A stretch of DNA of 64,000 nt from Rhizobiales bacterium 65-79 (GTDB taxonomy: Bacteria; Pseudomonadota; Alphaproteobacteria; Rhizobiales; Rhizobiaceae): assembly GCA_001896885.1 (NCBI GenBank), contig MKRJ01000049.1, positions 30,479 to 94,478 on the forward strand, in the 5' to 3' direction. The notes beneath the pieces were generated by a model, which saw nothing but the letters and a program-made list of their open reading frames with translations, was not told the DNA's origin and did no database searches. Below are positions 1 to 11,409 of the stretch, piece by piece. The number at the start of each line of letters is the position of its first letter. Position 1 is the first letter of the stretch. Position numbers and translations under genes: made by a program.

Positions 1-200
1 AGCACGGCGGTTTCCAGTCCGCCATGCGCCGGTTCGTCCATTGCCGGCGCGGGGACGACATGCGTTTCCTCGGCTCCGGCGGATGACGGGGCCAGTTGCA
101 GGCCGGCATAGCAAAGCGCGGCGATGCCGGCGGAAAGGAGGGCGAGGCTCCTTCCGGTAAAGATCCTACGGATGGATGCGCTGGAGTTCGGTTTCGTCAT
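1..200 (-). CDS. msrA: Peptide-methionine sulfoxide reductase MsrA, N-terminal part only
   Basis: Only the first 66 codons lie in the window; the gene runs off the left edge. The ATG at 200 opens a typical signal peptide or membrane anchor (hydrophobic run LALLSAGIAALCYAGLQL), followed by a short linker ending in GGLETAV. In rhizobial exported MsrA proteins, as I recall them, that segment directly precedes the catalytic GGCFWG motif, which would start just outside the window. The enzyme reduces methionine-S-sulfoxide in damaged proteins. The assignment rests on the N-terminal pattern alone; the catalytic cysteine is not visible, so another exported protein is possible. Confidence 0.55.
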   Translation of the reverse strand, partial: MTKPNSSASIRRIFTGRSLALLSAGIAALCYAGLQLAPSSAGAEETHVVPAPAMDEPAHGGLETAV

Positions 201-477
201 CGCAGGCGCCTTTCGTTTCACGCGCGGCCGGCTTGGCCTGACCGGGACGTTTCCGGCTTACAGCAAGCCGCGCCGCCTGGGCAGCGGGAATGCGCCTGCC
301 GCACCGAGATGTGAATTCCCGGCAACGCCGCGTGATCGCCACAGCCGTTCCACCCGGCTTCGCCGCCCCGTCCCCCACTTTCCCCGCAAGTTGCGGGTGC
401 AAGCCCCGTCGCCTCATTCCCTCCCAATAAATGTGCGCCGTTTGCCGCCTCCCGATGCGTGACGGGCGAATCGGGAT

Positions 478-1506
478 ATGGTGCGACCGGTGCGTGGGAC
501 AGAGCGAATGCCGAAGAGCGAACGAGCCGGAAATGCGCCGCCGGGGCCGGCCTGGAGTTCGGTCGGCCTGGTGGCTGCCGCCGCCCTGCTCGCGGCGTCG
601 GCGCTTTTTTCCCTCGGCCTGCCCGCTCGGGCGCAGGACGTAAAGGCCCCCGGCATCGCCGTCGTCGATGGCCTCGCCCCCGGCGACCTCCTCAACATCC
701 GCGCCACGCCCACGCCGATCGGCACCGTCCAGGCGCGCCTGCCGAACGGCGCCGGGGTCCGGACTCTCGGCTGCGCGCAATATGACGGCTACGACTGGTG
801 CAAGGTCGCCACGCTCGACGCGCCCAAATTGAGCGGCTGGACGCCTGCCCGCTATCTTCGCGCCGCGGATACGGATGCCGACGCGACGGCGCCCACGCCC
901 CCTGCCGGGGCCGCCTCGCAAGCCCCGGCGCCCGACATGCCGGCCAATCTCGACGCCCGCATCGGCAAGGAAACCGGCGAGGCAGGCCAGGCGGCGGACG
1001 AGAAGCTCCGCAATGCGATCATCGCCCGCTATCGCCCGGTCTATCGCGCGGCGCTCGGCCTGCCGGCCGCCGGCAAGACGACCGCCGAGGCCGACGCCGC
1101 GCCCCCAGCCGGCGCGGCGACGCCTGACCAGCCGTCCGAAGACCCTGCGCCGCAGGCAAACGGCATCCCGGTACCGACCCCTCGCCCCGATCCGAAGGCC
1201 GGGCCGGCGGTGGCCTCGGTCGAGGCCGCCGGGAAGTCGACCGGCGAGGTGCCCTGCGCCGCCGCGTTCGGCCAGCCCATGCAGGAGTGCAAGGCGGCGT
1301 TCACGCGGCTCGGGCCCGGCGTCGCCGATGTCGCGGTCACCCTGCCGGACGGCGGCGCGCGGACCATCCGCTTCCGCGCCGGCAAGCCCGACGGCTCCGA
1401 CTCCTCCGATCCGCTGCATTTCACGCGCGAGGGCAGTCTGAACATGATCCGCATCGGCAGGGCCGAGCGTTTCGAGATCCTCGACGCGCTGGCCTTTGGA
1501 GACTAG
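478..1506 (+). CDS. Exported SH3-domain protein
   Basis: A 342-residue protein with an N-terminal hydrophobic segment (about residues 28-52, ending PARAQD) that looks like a signal peptide. Residues about 58-128 form a bacterial SH3 (SH3b) domain, recognisable from LLNIRATPTPIGTV and a YDWCKV/GWTPARYL ending. The middle is proline/alanine rich, and the last 90 residues form a second conserved block with two cysteines. SH3b domains usually bind cell-wall or protein ligands in the periplasm. An in-frame ATG at 508 is an equally good start. It diverges from the msrA-like gene. No enzymatic motif is seen. Confidence 0.75.
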   Translation: MVRPVRGTERMPKSERAGNAPPGPAWSSVGLVAAAALLAASALFSLGLPARAQDVKAPGIAVVDGLAPGDLLNIRATPTPIGTVQARLPNGAGVRTLGCAQYDGYDWCKVATLDAPKLSGWTPARYLRAADTDADATAPTPPAGAASQAPAPDMPANLDARIGKETGEAGQAADEKLRNAIIARYRPVYRAALGLPAAGKTTAEADAAPPAGAATPDQPSEDPAPQANGIPVPTPRPDPKAGPAVASVEAAGKSTGEVPCAAAFGQPMQECKAAFTRLGPGVADVAVTLPDGGARTIRFRAGKPDGSDSSDPLHFTREGSLNMIRIGRAERFEILDALAFGD

Positions 1507-1595
1507 AGGCCCGGCGACGAGCGCCGAGGCATCCCTTGAAGATCTGCTGGAAGGCGTCTGTGTCGAGACGCGGAAGCGAACGGAGGAACCAAGCG

Positions 1596-2246
1596 ATGAC
1601 AGCCGATTATTGCCACCCGACCGCGCCGCACACCAAGCTGCGCATGCCGAACTGGTATGTGTCGAACCTGATGATGGATCGCGCGCTCGACGCCGTGGCG
1701 CGCAAGGTCAAGCATCTCGACCGCGACCACGACATCCCCTATCTCGCCGGCTATTCGAAGGACGGCAAGACCATCTATATCGACCGGCACATGCCGAGCA
1801 CCTGGAAATACAAGGGCCGCAGCATCGACACCGACCGCTTCCTCCTTCTGCACGAGGAGGTCGAGAAGACGCTGATCGACCAGCTCGACCTGCACTATCT
1901 GCATGCGCACCAGATCGCCACGCGCGCCGAAGAGGCGGCGATCCGCGCGGCCGGCATCTCCTGGCGCGAATACAACGACTTCATGCAGAAATACGTGAAG
2001 AAGATGGGTGACGAACGGCTGACCAATGTCCCGGCCGATCTCGACCTGAAACCCTATCGCGACGAACACGACACCGACCTTCTGGAGCGCATGGCCGCCA
2101 GCGTCGAAAAGGGTATCTGCCCGGAAGGCGTCGACCGGGACAAGCTGCACGCAAAAATCAAGAGCCAGTTGAAGACTATGCTTTCGCACGCCCACGATCC
2201 GCTGGGCGGGAAATCCGGCGCCGGGAAAAAGCCGCGCCGGAAATGA
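1596..2246 (+). CDS. Conserved protein of unknown function
   Basis: A 216-residue soluble protein. The start at 1596 is chosen because GGAGG lies 9 bases upstream; the open frame extends further up but overlaps the preceding gene. It begins MTADYCHPTAPHTKLRMPNWYV and is rich in His, Asp and Lys, with a lysine-rich C-terminus. Several His/Asp/Glu clusters (for example HEEVEK and LHYLHAHQIA) could bind a metal, but I do not recognise the family. No signal peptide or membrane segment. The codon usage matches the surrounding genome, so it is very likely real. Confidence 0.75.
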   Translation: MTADYCHPTAPHTKLRMPNWYVSNLMMDRALDAVARKVKHLDRDHDIPYLAGYSKDGKTIYIDRHMPSTWKYKGRSIDTDRFLLLHEEVEKTLIDQLDLHYLHAHQIATRAEEAAIRAAGISWREYNDFMQKYVKKMGDERLTNVPADLDLKPYRDEHDTDLLERMAASVEKGICPEGVDRDKLHAKIKSQLKTMLSHAHDPLGGKSGAGKKPRRK

Positions 2247-2542
2247 CGGCCGGCGCATGGAAGCGCCTGTTCGAGGCGGGGACGGGCCGCCACGCGGCTC
2301 GTTCTGCCAAAGGACCAAAGCGGCAACTCGCGGCGCGCGGCAAGGTGTTGCGGTCCGCTTCGCGCCGTCGGCCCCGACGTTGCGATTTTGGGGGGTTACG
2401 CGGCGCGTTTCCTTCCCCTATAAGGCCCGCCTAGCCTGATATTTTCCTCTTGCGCATGGCCGGGCCGCCGCGACGCTTTCCGCGCGCCAAGCGGGGGCTC
2501 CCGCCCCGGCACGATGCGCGAGCGCCACCGACGGACCGCATC
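2247..2542. other. Intergenic region upstream of carB
   Basis: About 300 bases between the unknown gene and carB. The carB frame is open back to 2450, but the conserved [16 protein letters not shown] start is at 2543. I see no clear sigma-70 promoter, hairpin or leader peptide here. Confidence 0.4.
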
Positions 2543-6052
<3,510 letters not shown>

Positions 6053-6060
6053 AGCGCCAA

Positions 6061-6087
6061 CTATCTCCCCCCTTGCGGGGGAGATAG
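6061..6087 (+). terminator. Perfect hairpin after carB
   Basis: Arms of 11 bases (CTATCTCCCCC / GGGGGAGATAG) around a 5-base loop, starting 8 bases after the carB stop. There is no strong T-run, so it may act as an mRNA 3' stabiliser or weak terminator. It is also a member of the CTCCCC-type dispersed hairpins seen elsewhere in the window. Confidence 0.5.
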
Positions 6088-6150
6088 GATTTTCACGGTC
6101 TTAGCGGAGCAGCGCAAAGCGCATAAGCGACGCTAAGTCGTAGAAAATCC
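6087..6150. repeat. 64-bp imperfect palindrome, copy 1
   Basis: Outer arms GGATTTTC.ACGGTCTTAGCG and CGCTAAGTCGTAGAAAATCC pair almost completely. It has the same length and the same arm pattern (ATTTC-AAC-TTAGC with the inverse) as the copies at 6195-6258 and 6676-6739, with unrelated centres. Confidence 0.7.
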
Positions 6151-6194
6151 AAGAGAGGGGCTGGTCCCAATCAACCATACCAAGCCCCTCACTT

Positions 6195-6739
6195 GCGATT
6201 TCTAACACTTGGCATCGCAGGCGGGCTTCGCCCTGCTCTGCTAAGATGTTGAAATCGCTTTCTCTCCCGCAAGGGGAGAGACAAAGGCCTGCATATGCCG
6301 CACCGCCTCTCATCATCTCCGCATCGCCGCTTCGCTCGCGCAATGCGGAGCGATGCCACGAAGGCGGAAAACGCCCTGTGGCAGGCGCTTCGTAACCGGC
6401 AACTGAACGGCCTCAAGTTCAAGCGTCAAGTGCCGCTCTCCGGCTATATCCTCGATTTCGTCTGCTTCGATGCCAGACTGGTCATCAAAGTCGACGGCAG
6501 CCAGCATGCGGAATCGAAACGCGACCTCGAACGGGATGCTTATTTCCAGAGCCAGGGTTTTCGAACCATCCGTTTCTGGAACGACGACATCCTTCGCAAT
6601 CTCGACGCCGTCTGCCTGACGATCCTGCGCGAAGCGGGGGCAGTGTAGCTTTATCTTCCCCTTGTGGGAGAGAAAGCGCTTTCAATGGCTTAGCCTAGCG
6701 AGCCGTTAGGCAGCGCGGAGACTAAACGTTAGAAATCGC
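6195..6739. mobile_element. Putative DUF559-bearing element with ~90-bp terminal inverted repeats
   Basis: A nuclease ORF (6295-6648) is bracketed by two inverted blocks: left 6195-6286 and right 6649-6739. Each block is a 64-bp imperfect palindrome (6195-6258; 6676-6739) plus a CTCTCCC...GGGGAGAG hairpin next to the ORF. Read inward, the left outer end GCGATTTCTAAC is identical to the reverse complement of the right outer end, and 6251-6268 matches the complement of 6666-6683 at 17 of 18 bases. Outer ends and inner hairpins are conserved; the palindrome centres differ. No target-site duplication is obvious. Calling it mobile is inference. Confidence 0.5.
6295..6648 (+). CDS. DUF559-family (Vsr-like) endonuclease
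   Basis: The 117-residue protein has the DUF559 pattern: a basic start, TKAENALWQALRNRQLNGLKFKRQVPL, then YILDFVCFDARLVIKVDGSQH and a C-terminal FRTIRFWNDDIL. The family belongs to the PD-(D/E)XK nuclease fold related to very-short-patch repair endonucleases; the D of ILDFVC and the V-I-K-V-D-G stretch would supply the metal-binding core. It stands alone, without a methylase or other DNA-processing partner, and is bounded tightly on both sides by inverted palindromic repeats (see the enclosing element). A real nuclease is likely; its biological role is unknown. Confidence 0.85.
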   Translation: MPHRLSSSPHRRFARAMRSDATKAENALWQALRNRQLNGLKFKRQVPLSGYILDFVCFDARLVIKVDGSQHAESKRDLERDAYFQSQGFRTIRFWNDDILRNLDAVCLTILREAGAV

Positions 6740-6913
6740 AGAGATGGCAACCCCACTTGAGCCAGAGAAAAGATCAATCAACCGTATTGTCTGAGGTGTA
6801 TTGAATGGCATGCGGGTAGTGAGTACATCTAACGGCATCTGACTATTCAGATAGGCAGAGCCGCTGGCATCGGTTTTGGATACCGCGCCAGTGGCTACCC
6901 TCGATGGCTAAAT

Positions 6914-8014
6914 ATGCCTGAATCCATCAATACCGTTGTCGATGATATATACGAAGCGTCCGTCCTGCCGGAACTCTGGCCTTCTGTATTGGAGCGCGTC
7001 GGCAGGATCACTGATAGTTGGGGCGCGGCATTATTTACTGCCGACAGCAAAAGGTCGGTGAGATTCCAAGCGACGGAAAATTATAGCCCCCACATCGAGC
7101 GCGTCGACTATGCGGTGATGCAGCGCAACAATCCTCGGCCCGCACGTGCTTTGGCGCGAAAACATGCAGGATTCTTGGCGGACTTGGATCTTTGCACGCC
7201 TGCAGAACTCGAGAACGACCCGATTTATAAGGAGATATTGGCGCCCGTAGGACTTGGGTGGACTGTCGGCTCGATCATCCCCGTTCCCAACGGGGACATC
7301 GTGGTTTTCGATCTGGTGCGTGCAAAGGAGCGGGGACCTTTCGAGCGGCGCGACATTTCGGCTTTGGACAAACTGCGGCCACATCTGGCCCGTTCTGCTC
7401 TTTTATCGGCTCGTCTAGGTCTTCAAAATGCCAGAGCAGCCACGGCGCTTATGCAAATCTTAGGCCTCCCCGGTGCTGTGCTGGACGCGGGCGGTCGGGT
7501 GCTCGCCGCCAATCCCCTTCTGGAAGCTCTGTCTTTCCAAATCGACATCCAGGCGTTCGACCGGCTGCGGTTATTCAACAGACCGGCGCAGAGTAGCCTC
7601 GCACGGGCGCTTGCCGGCATCGAGCGCGACGACGGCGACACCCGCTCGATCCCGGTCCCGGCGACCGAGGCGGCGCCGGCGCTCGTCGCCCATGTCATAC
7701 CCATCCGCAGGCAGGCGCACGACGTCTTCGCAAAGGCCTCGGCGCTATTCGTGGCCACGCCGGTGACGTCGCCGATCGCGCCCAATGTCGGCCTGCTGTG
7801 CGGCCTGTTCGACCTGACGCCGGCCGAGGACCGCGTCGCCAGAGCGCTGACCGAAGGCCACAGCGTCGAAAGCGCCGCTGCCGAACTCTCCGTTTCGCGG
7901 GAAACCGTGCGCAGCCATCTCAAGAATGTCATGGCCAAGACCGGCACGAGCCGACAGGCCGAACTGGTCGGCCTGCTCGCCGGCACGACCTCGTTCCCCT
8001 TGCCGCGCGGATAG
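6914..8014 (+). CDS. LuxR-family transcriptional regulator
   Basis: A 366-residue protein with a C-terminal LuxR/GerE helix-turn-helix (about residues 300-360: LTPAEDRVARALTEGHSVESAAAELSV and then SRETVRSHLKNVMAKTGTSRQ). The N-terminal 280 residues have no receiver or autoinducer-binding signature that I recognise; a PAS/GAF-like sensor near residues 175-270 is plausible. The first half is visibly poorer in GC than the second and than the neighbours, suggesting transfer or recombination. Two near-identical palindromes lie just downstream (8023, 8244) and could be its operators. Ligand and targets cannot be read from sequence. Confidence 0.85.
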   Translation: MPESINTVVDDIYEASVLPELWPSVLERVGRITDSWGAALFTADSKRSVRFQATENYSPHIERVDYAVMQRNNPRPARALARKHAGFLADLDLCTPAELENDPIYKEILAPVGLGWTVGSIIPVPNGDIVVFDLVRAKERGPFERRDISALDKLRPHLARSALLSARLGLQNARAATALMQILGLPGAVLDAGGRVLAANPLLEALSFQIDIQAFDRLRLFNRPAQSSLARALAGIERDDGDTRSIPVPATEAAPALVAHVIPIRRQAHDVFAKASALFVATPVTSPIAPNVGLLCGLFDLTPAEDRVARALTEGHSVESAAAELSVSRETVRSHLKNVMAKTGTSRQAELVGLLAGTTSFPLPRG

Positions 8015-8022
8015 CCGCCGGC

Positions 8023-8040
8023 TTCACCCGTTTGGGTGAG
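8023..8040. promoter_or_regulatory. 18-bp palindrome, operator-like copy 1
   Basis: TTCACCCGTTTGGGTGAG: six-base perfect arms (TCACCC/GGGTGA) around four bases, 9 bases after the luxR stop. It matches the copy at 8244-8261 in 16 of 18 positions. The arrangement suggests a regulator-binding site, most simply for the adjacent LuxR protein; a hairpin terminator is less likely because no T-run follows and the second copy lies elsewhere. Confidence 0.5.
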
Positions 8041-8192
8041 GCGCGTTGGTTAAATCTGAATATGTTGCCCTAGTGAAGCGGCATACAGGCGCTCGGGGCA
8101 AGCACTGCGGGACGCCTATCGCCTGACCGTCATTTCGAGGGTTGCCGTGTCATCGGCGGCAAAGGGGGAAACTGATTCTGATCCTGTTCTTC

Positions 8193-8212
8193 ATCGCCGG
8201 ATTTCCGGCGAT
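8193..8212. repeat. Short perfect hairpin
   Basis: ATCGCCGG and CCGGCGAT around ATTT, midway between the two 18-bp palindromes. It has no T-run. Function unknown; it may be part of the 5' region of the following gene. Confidence 0.35.
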
Positions 8213-8243
8213 ATCCGTCGCCTGCGACTACGCCGTTAGCAAA

Positions 8244-8261
8244 TTCACCCGGATGGGTGAG
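8244..8261. promoter_or_regulatory. 18-bp palindrome, operator-like copy 2
   Basis: TTCACCCGGATGGGTGAG, the second copy of the element at 8023-8040, 221 bases downstream and 67 bases before the start of the small cysteine-rich exported protein. The position fits a promoter-proximal operator for that gene. Confidence 0.5.
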
Positions 8262-8328
8262 CACGGCTCCTGCGTCGCATTCAACTGACTTTTCAATCAT
8301 ATTTGTGCCAGAACACGGAGATCCGGCT

Positions 8329-8634
8329 ATGTTGGGGAATTGGGGGGCAAGACTTCTTGTTAGCTCAATCGGGTGCGCGATCGCAACGGGAGCGTCGGCG
8401 GGCTGCCTTTCCTATCAAGGTGGGGCTTGGGTGAATTATTGCCCTACTGCCGTTTATGGGCATTATACCGTCATCCGTGGCCAATGTGGGGTGAACGTTG
8501 GCTGGACGGGTGATTTCGGGCCCATTCGCGCAGGCCAACGGTCGGCAGCGCCTCATTTGAATGGTTGTGGATTGCAGTTTCGGTGGTGCGACTACCAGGC
8601 TTTCACGAAGGGCACGTGTTCGCCCTACCATTGA
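8329..8634 (+). CDS. Small cysteine-rich exported protein, unknown
   Basis: A 101-residue protein. The ATG at 8329 is preferred over the upstream GTG at 8257 because it is preceded by CGGAG and opens a proper signal peptide (MLGNWGARLLVSSIGCAIATGASA). The mature part holds six cysteines (CLSYQ, YCPTA, QCGVN, GCGLQ, WCDYQ, TCSPY), many aromatics and glycines, which suggests a disulfide-bonded secreted domain. The 18-bp palindrome at 8244 lies just upstream. I do not recognise the family. Composition is AT-richer than the genome average, like the preceding luxR gene. Confidence 0.7.
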   Translation: MLGNWGARLLVSSIGCAIATGASAGCLSYQGGAWVNYCPTAVYGHYTVIRGQCGVNVGWTGDFGPIRAGQRSAAPHLNGCGLQFRWCDYQAFTKGTCSPYH

Positions 8635-8724
8635 ACTGGCGGCCAGTGTACATCTGTCCGCGTCCGGCGCGACTGGATGAGGGACGTTGTGCAACGGCGC
8701 CGGCCTGATCCATCGGAGGGGGAA

Positions 8725-9024
8725 ATGTCGAGGACGACAGCGGTCATTCTCGCGGCGGCGTTCGTGCTGGGCCCGACCGCGGCCTTTGCCGGCGCGCCGA
8801 AGGCATGCACGGACTATGACAGGAAAATCAGCAGCCAGTACGCCGGGGCGATCCAGAAGGCGCAGGCATCGGGCAGCGCCTGCCAGAAGACGGCGCTGCA
8901 GGTCAAGCTGATGGAAGCCGCCCTCGCCGCCCCGACCGAATGCGGCAGCGCCGGCGACAGAAGCAAATTGAAGGCGGCGATCGCGCAGTCGAGGCAGTCC
9001 CTGAAGGACCAGGGCTGCCCGTAA
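8725..9024 (+). CDS. Small exported protein, unknown
   Basis: 99 residues starting at an ATG preceded by GGAGGGGG. A clear signal peptide (MSRTTAVILAAAFVLGPTAAFA) precedes a helical, Lys/Ala/Gln-rich mature part with four cysteines (ACTDYD, ACQKT, ECGSA, GCP). This looks like a periplasmic helical hairpin held by two disulfides. Function unknown. It lies between two other small exported proteins on the same strand. Confidence 0.75.
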   Translation: MSRTTAVILAAAFVLGPTAAFAGAPKACTDYDRKISSQYAGAIQKAQASGSACQKTALQVKLMEAALAAPTECGSAGDRSKLKAAIAQSRQSLKDQGCP

Positions 9025-9113
9025 ACGCCGCTTCGGGCGTCGACCAGGCAAGCTCCGCCATACTCCCGCCGGGGTTCGGGCGCGAGGTGCGCGGGCGTCT
9101 ATCGGAGGCCCCC

Positions 9114-9407
9114 ATGTGCAAACCGCTTCTGCTTCTGGCCCTTCCCGCCCTCCTCCCCGCCACGGCCGCCCATGCGGCCCTGCCTGCGTTCGAGGCGGCC
9201 TGCGGCGGCATGATGGAGGTCCATGAGGAGGGCGGCGCCGTCTTCATCAACGGCAAGGAAGCCAAGCTGGAGAAACAGCAGGACGGCTCCTATCAGGCGA
9301 CGCGCGGCTCCACCACGGTCTCGATCCGGGTGGGCCCGAAGGGCGCGCTCAGCATCTCCTTCACGGGCAAGAAGGGCGCCGGCGGCGACTGCAACATCGT
9401 CCGCTGA
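9114..9407 (+). CDS. Small exported protein, unknown
   Basis: 97 residues with a signal peptide (MCKPLLLLALPALLPATAAHA). The mature part reads FEAACGGMMEVHEEGGAVFINGKEA and later STTVSIRVGPKGALSISF, which looks like a small beta-rich periplasmic domain with two cysteines. The start at 9114 follows GGAGG; the open frame upstream overlaps the previous gene. It ends 44 bases before the convergent transglycosylase gene. Function unknown. Confidence 0.7.
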   Translation: MCKPLLLLALPALLPATAAHAALPAFEAACGGMMEVHEEGGAVFINGKEAKLEKQQDGSYQATRGSTTVSIRVGPKGALSISFTGKKGAGGDCNIVR

Positions 9408-9451
9408 GGGCGGCGCCGGTCCCGGCCCGGCTCAGGAACGTCGGAGAAGGC

Positions 9452-10252
9452 TCAGAGCCTCGGCCGCTCGGGCGGCGCCTGCACCACGTCCGGCAGCATC
9501 GGCGCGCCGGTCGGCATCGAGCCGGCATAGCCCATCGCGGTCGTATGCACCGCCGCGGTCATCATGGGAGCGGCGCGGTCCGCCGCGGGGGTGCCACCGC
9601 CGAAGCGGCTCGCCACGGGCTCGGCCGAGGCGGTCAGCGTCGCCGTCTGGGGCTCGGCGAAGGGCTGAGTGCTCTCCAGCGACGCCGCCGCCAGGGTCGG
9701 CCCGGGCTGGACGGCGCCCCCGACCGGCTTCGCGGCGGCGAGCGCCGAGCCGTTCCAGCCTACCTCGTCGAGCATGCCCTTGTCCTTGGCGGTGTAGTAA
9801 TAGCCGCGCTGGTAGAGCCGGTCGGCGCGGGTTTCGCTGCCCCCCGCCACCAGCCACGCCCCTTTAAGGTATTTCACCGCGTATTTGAGATTGGTCTCGG
9901 GATCGAGCAGGCCATGCGGGCTGCCCCCGTAGCCCATGCCCTTCGCCGTGCGGTAGCGGATCTGCATCAGGCCGTAATTGCCGGCGTGGTAGGCCTTGGG
10001 GTTGTAGTTGCTCTCGCGCTTGACGACGCGGTGCACCAGGCTTTCCGGAACGTCGTAGGCGGCGGAATAGGCTGAGATCAGCCGGTCGAGCCCGCCGTGC
10101 TTGCCCTGGGCGGCCGATGCGGTCTGCGTGTCCGGACGCGGTGTCGGCGTGACGGAAGCGACGCCCGGCAGTCCCGTTCCCATGTCGCCGGTGGTACAGC
10201 CGGCCAGTGCCGATGAAGCCAGAACCAGGCCGCAAAGGATGCGAATGCGCAT
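9452..10252 (-). CDS. Lytic transglycosylase lipoprotein (SLT domain)
   Basis: A 266-residue lipoprotein: the lipobox LAGC gives a lipidated Cys19. The SLT goose-lysozyme-like domain spans about residues 55-150. The catalytic glutamate is E80 in VVKRESNYNP, followed by GNYGLMQIRYRTAKGMGY, the family's second signature. Such enzymes cleave peptidoglycan glycan strands, leaving anhydromuramyl ends. The C-terminal 110 residues are low-complexity Ala/Pro/Thr rich. It is anchored in the periplasm, probably at the outer membrane. It has no secretion-system neighbours here, so general wall remodelling is most likely. Confidence 0.9.
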   Translation of the reverse strand: MRIRILCGLVLASSALAGCTTGDMGTGLPGVASVTPTPRPDTQTASAAQGKHGGLDRLISAYSAAYDVPESLVHRVVKRESNYNPKAYHAGNYGLMQIRYRTAKGMGYGGSPHGLLDPETNLKYAVKYLKGAWLVAGGSETRADRLYQRGYYYTAKDKGMLDEVGWNGSALAAAKPVGGAVQPGPTLAAASLESTQPFAEPQTATLTASAEPVASRFGGGTPAADRAAPMMTAAVHTTAMGYAGSMPTGAPMLPDVVQAPPERPRL

Positions 10253-10500
10253 GCAGAAAGTCCCTCGCGCCCCCGCGAAGACGAATAACCTTACCCGTTG
10301 CCCGTTCCTCCCTTAACCCAGGATGCCGCCTCCCGCAATGCACGAAGCGAATCGGTCTGCAATCGGCGGAATGGCCGGATTCGGGTGGCACGGGGCGGCC
10401 GGGGTCCCCACATTGGCGGTTGCCTCGACGACCATGAGCCGAAGCCATCAGCTGTTTATGGTTTGTTCCAGGGGCCGTCCATGGTAGAGAGGACAGAGCC

Positions 10501-11076
10501 ATGACCGCGACCGATAGCACCTTCGTCCCCTACGCGCTGATCGAAACCGCGATCGGCTGGATCGGCATCGCCTGGAGCGAACGCGGATTGACGCGGCTGC
10601 AGCTTCCCGCCCGCGACCGCGAGGCGACCGGGCGCCGGCTGCTGTCGACCATTCAAGACCGGGCGGTGGAAAGCGCGGAGATGCCGGCCCCCGTCGCCGC
10701 GGCGGTGGATCTTCTCAGGCGCTATGGCGAGGGCGAGCCGGTCGATTTTTCCGGCGTGCCGGTGGATCTCGACGGTGTCGACGGGTTCCGCCGCGCCGTC
10801 TACGAGGCCGCGCGCCGCCTCGGCTTCGGCGAGACCACGACCTATGGCGGGCTCGCCGAGGAAGCCGGCTACAGTGGCCGCGCGCAAGACACCGGCAAGG
10901 CGCTCGGGCAGAACCCGGTGCCGATCGTCGTGCCGTGCCACCGCATCCTCGCCGCCGGCAACCGGATCGGCGGCTTTTCCGCGCCGGGCGGCGCCGTCGC
11001 CAAGGAGCGGCTGCTCATGATGGAAGGCGTGCGCGTCGGCCCGCCGCCTCCGGCGCAGCAATCCTTCGCCTTCTGA
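10501..11076 (+). CDS. ogt: Methylated-DNA--protein-cysteine S-methyltransferase
   Basis: A 191-residue suicide DNA-repair protein that moves the methyl group from O6-methylguanine to its own cysteine. The active-site motif is VPIVVPCHRILAAG, with acceptor Cys146, preceded by the DNA-binding helix region GETTTYGGLAEEAG. The C-terminal GGFSAPGGAVAKERLL is also typical. It lacks an AdaA-type regulatory domain, so it is the Ogt type rather than Ada. It stands alone, divergent from the lytic transglycosylase gene. Confidence 0.93.
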   Translation: MTATDSTFVPYALIETAIGWIGIAWSERGLTRLQLPARDREATGRRLLSTIQDRAVESAEMPAPVAAAVDLLRRYGEGEPVDFSGVPVDLDGVDGFRRAVYEAARRLGFGETTTYGGLAEEAGYSGRAQDTGKALGQNPVPIVVPCHRILAAGNRIGGFSAPGGAVAKERLLMMEGVRVGPPPPAQQSFAF

Positions 11077-11100
11077 GAAGCGCGGCCGTGAGCCGCCAGG

Positions 11101-11409
11101 TCAATTGTCCGGTTCGTCGAACGTGATGTCGCGGCATTTGAAGACGAGGCATTGCGGATTGTCCCTGGTCGGGATCGTATCCGGGATCGCCCCCTCCCCC
11201 ATGTCGCAGAAGCCGCCGTCGCGGACATAGCGGTCGTAGAGGGTGAGGTTCGGATGGCGCGCCGAAGGATAGCGCAGGATGACCGCGCCTTCCTGCACGA
11301 TGCGCTGGTGCGCGGCGGCGCAACTCATGCTCATGGAATTGTAGCGGGAGATCGCATGCGCCGGAAAGGCCGCCAGGACCAGAAGCGAAGCGACGATCAG
11401 CCTTTTCAT
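11101..11409 (-). CDS. Small exported cysteine-containing protein
   Basis: 102 residues from the ATG at 11409, which has GGAGG seven bases upstream; the open frame extends to 11514 without a better start. The signal peptide is MKRLIVASLLVLAAFPAHA. The mature part, ISRYNSMSMSCAAAHQRIVQEG and onwards, has four cysteines and ends CLVFKCRDITFDEPDN. It is a conserved-looking periplasmic protein type common in rhizobia, but no function is known to me. Convergent with ogt. Confidence 0.75.
   Translation of the reverse strand: MKRLIVASLLVLAAFPAHAISRYNSMSMSCAAAHQRIVQEGAVILRYPSARHPNLTLYDRYVRDGGFCDMGEGAIPDTIPTRDNPQCLVFKCRDITFDEPDN

Noticed and set aside
166..1419. Long minus-strand open frame over the SH3 gene
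   Set aside because: Arg/Gly/Ala-rich shadow of a high-GC gene; the plus-strand frame has a signal peptide and a recognisable domain.
8142..8288. Possible mini-ORF with a hydrophobic start (LILILFFIAGFPAISVACDY)
   Set aside because: Only TTG at 8142 without proper ribosome-site spacing, or non-standard CTG/ATT starts; it overlaps the operator-like palindrome. Not enough support.
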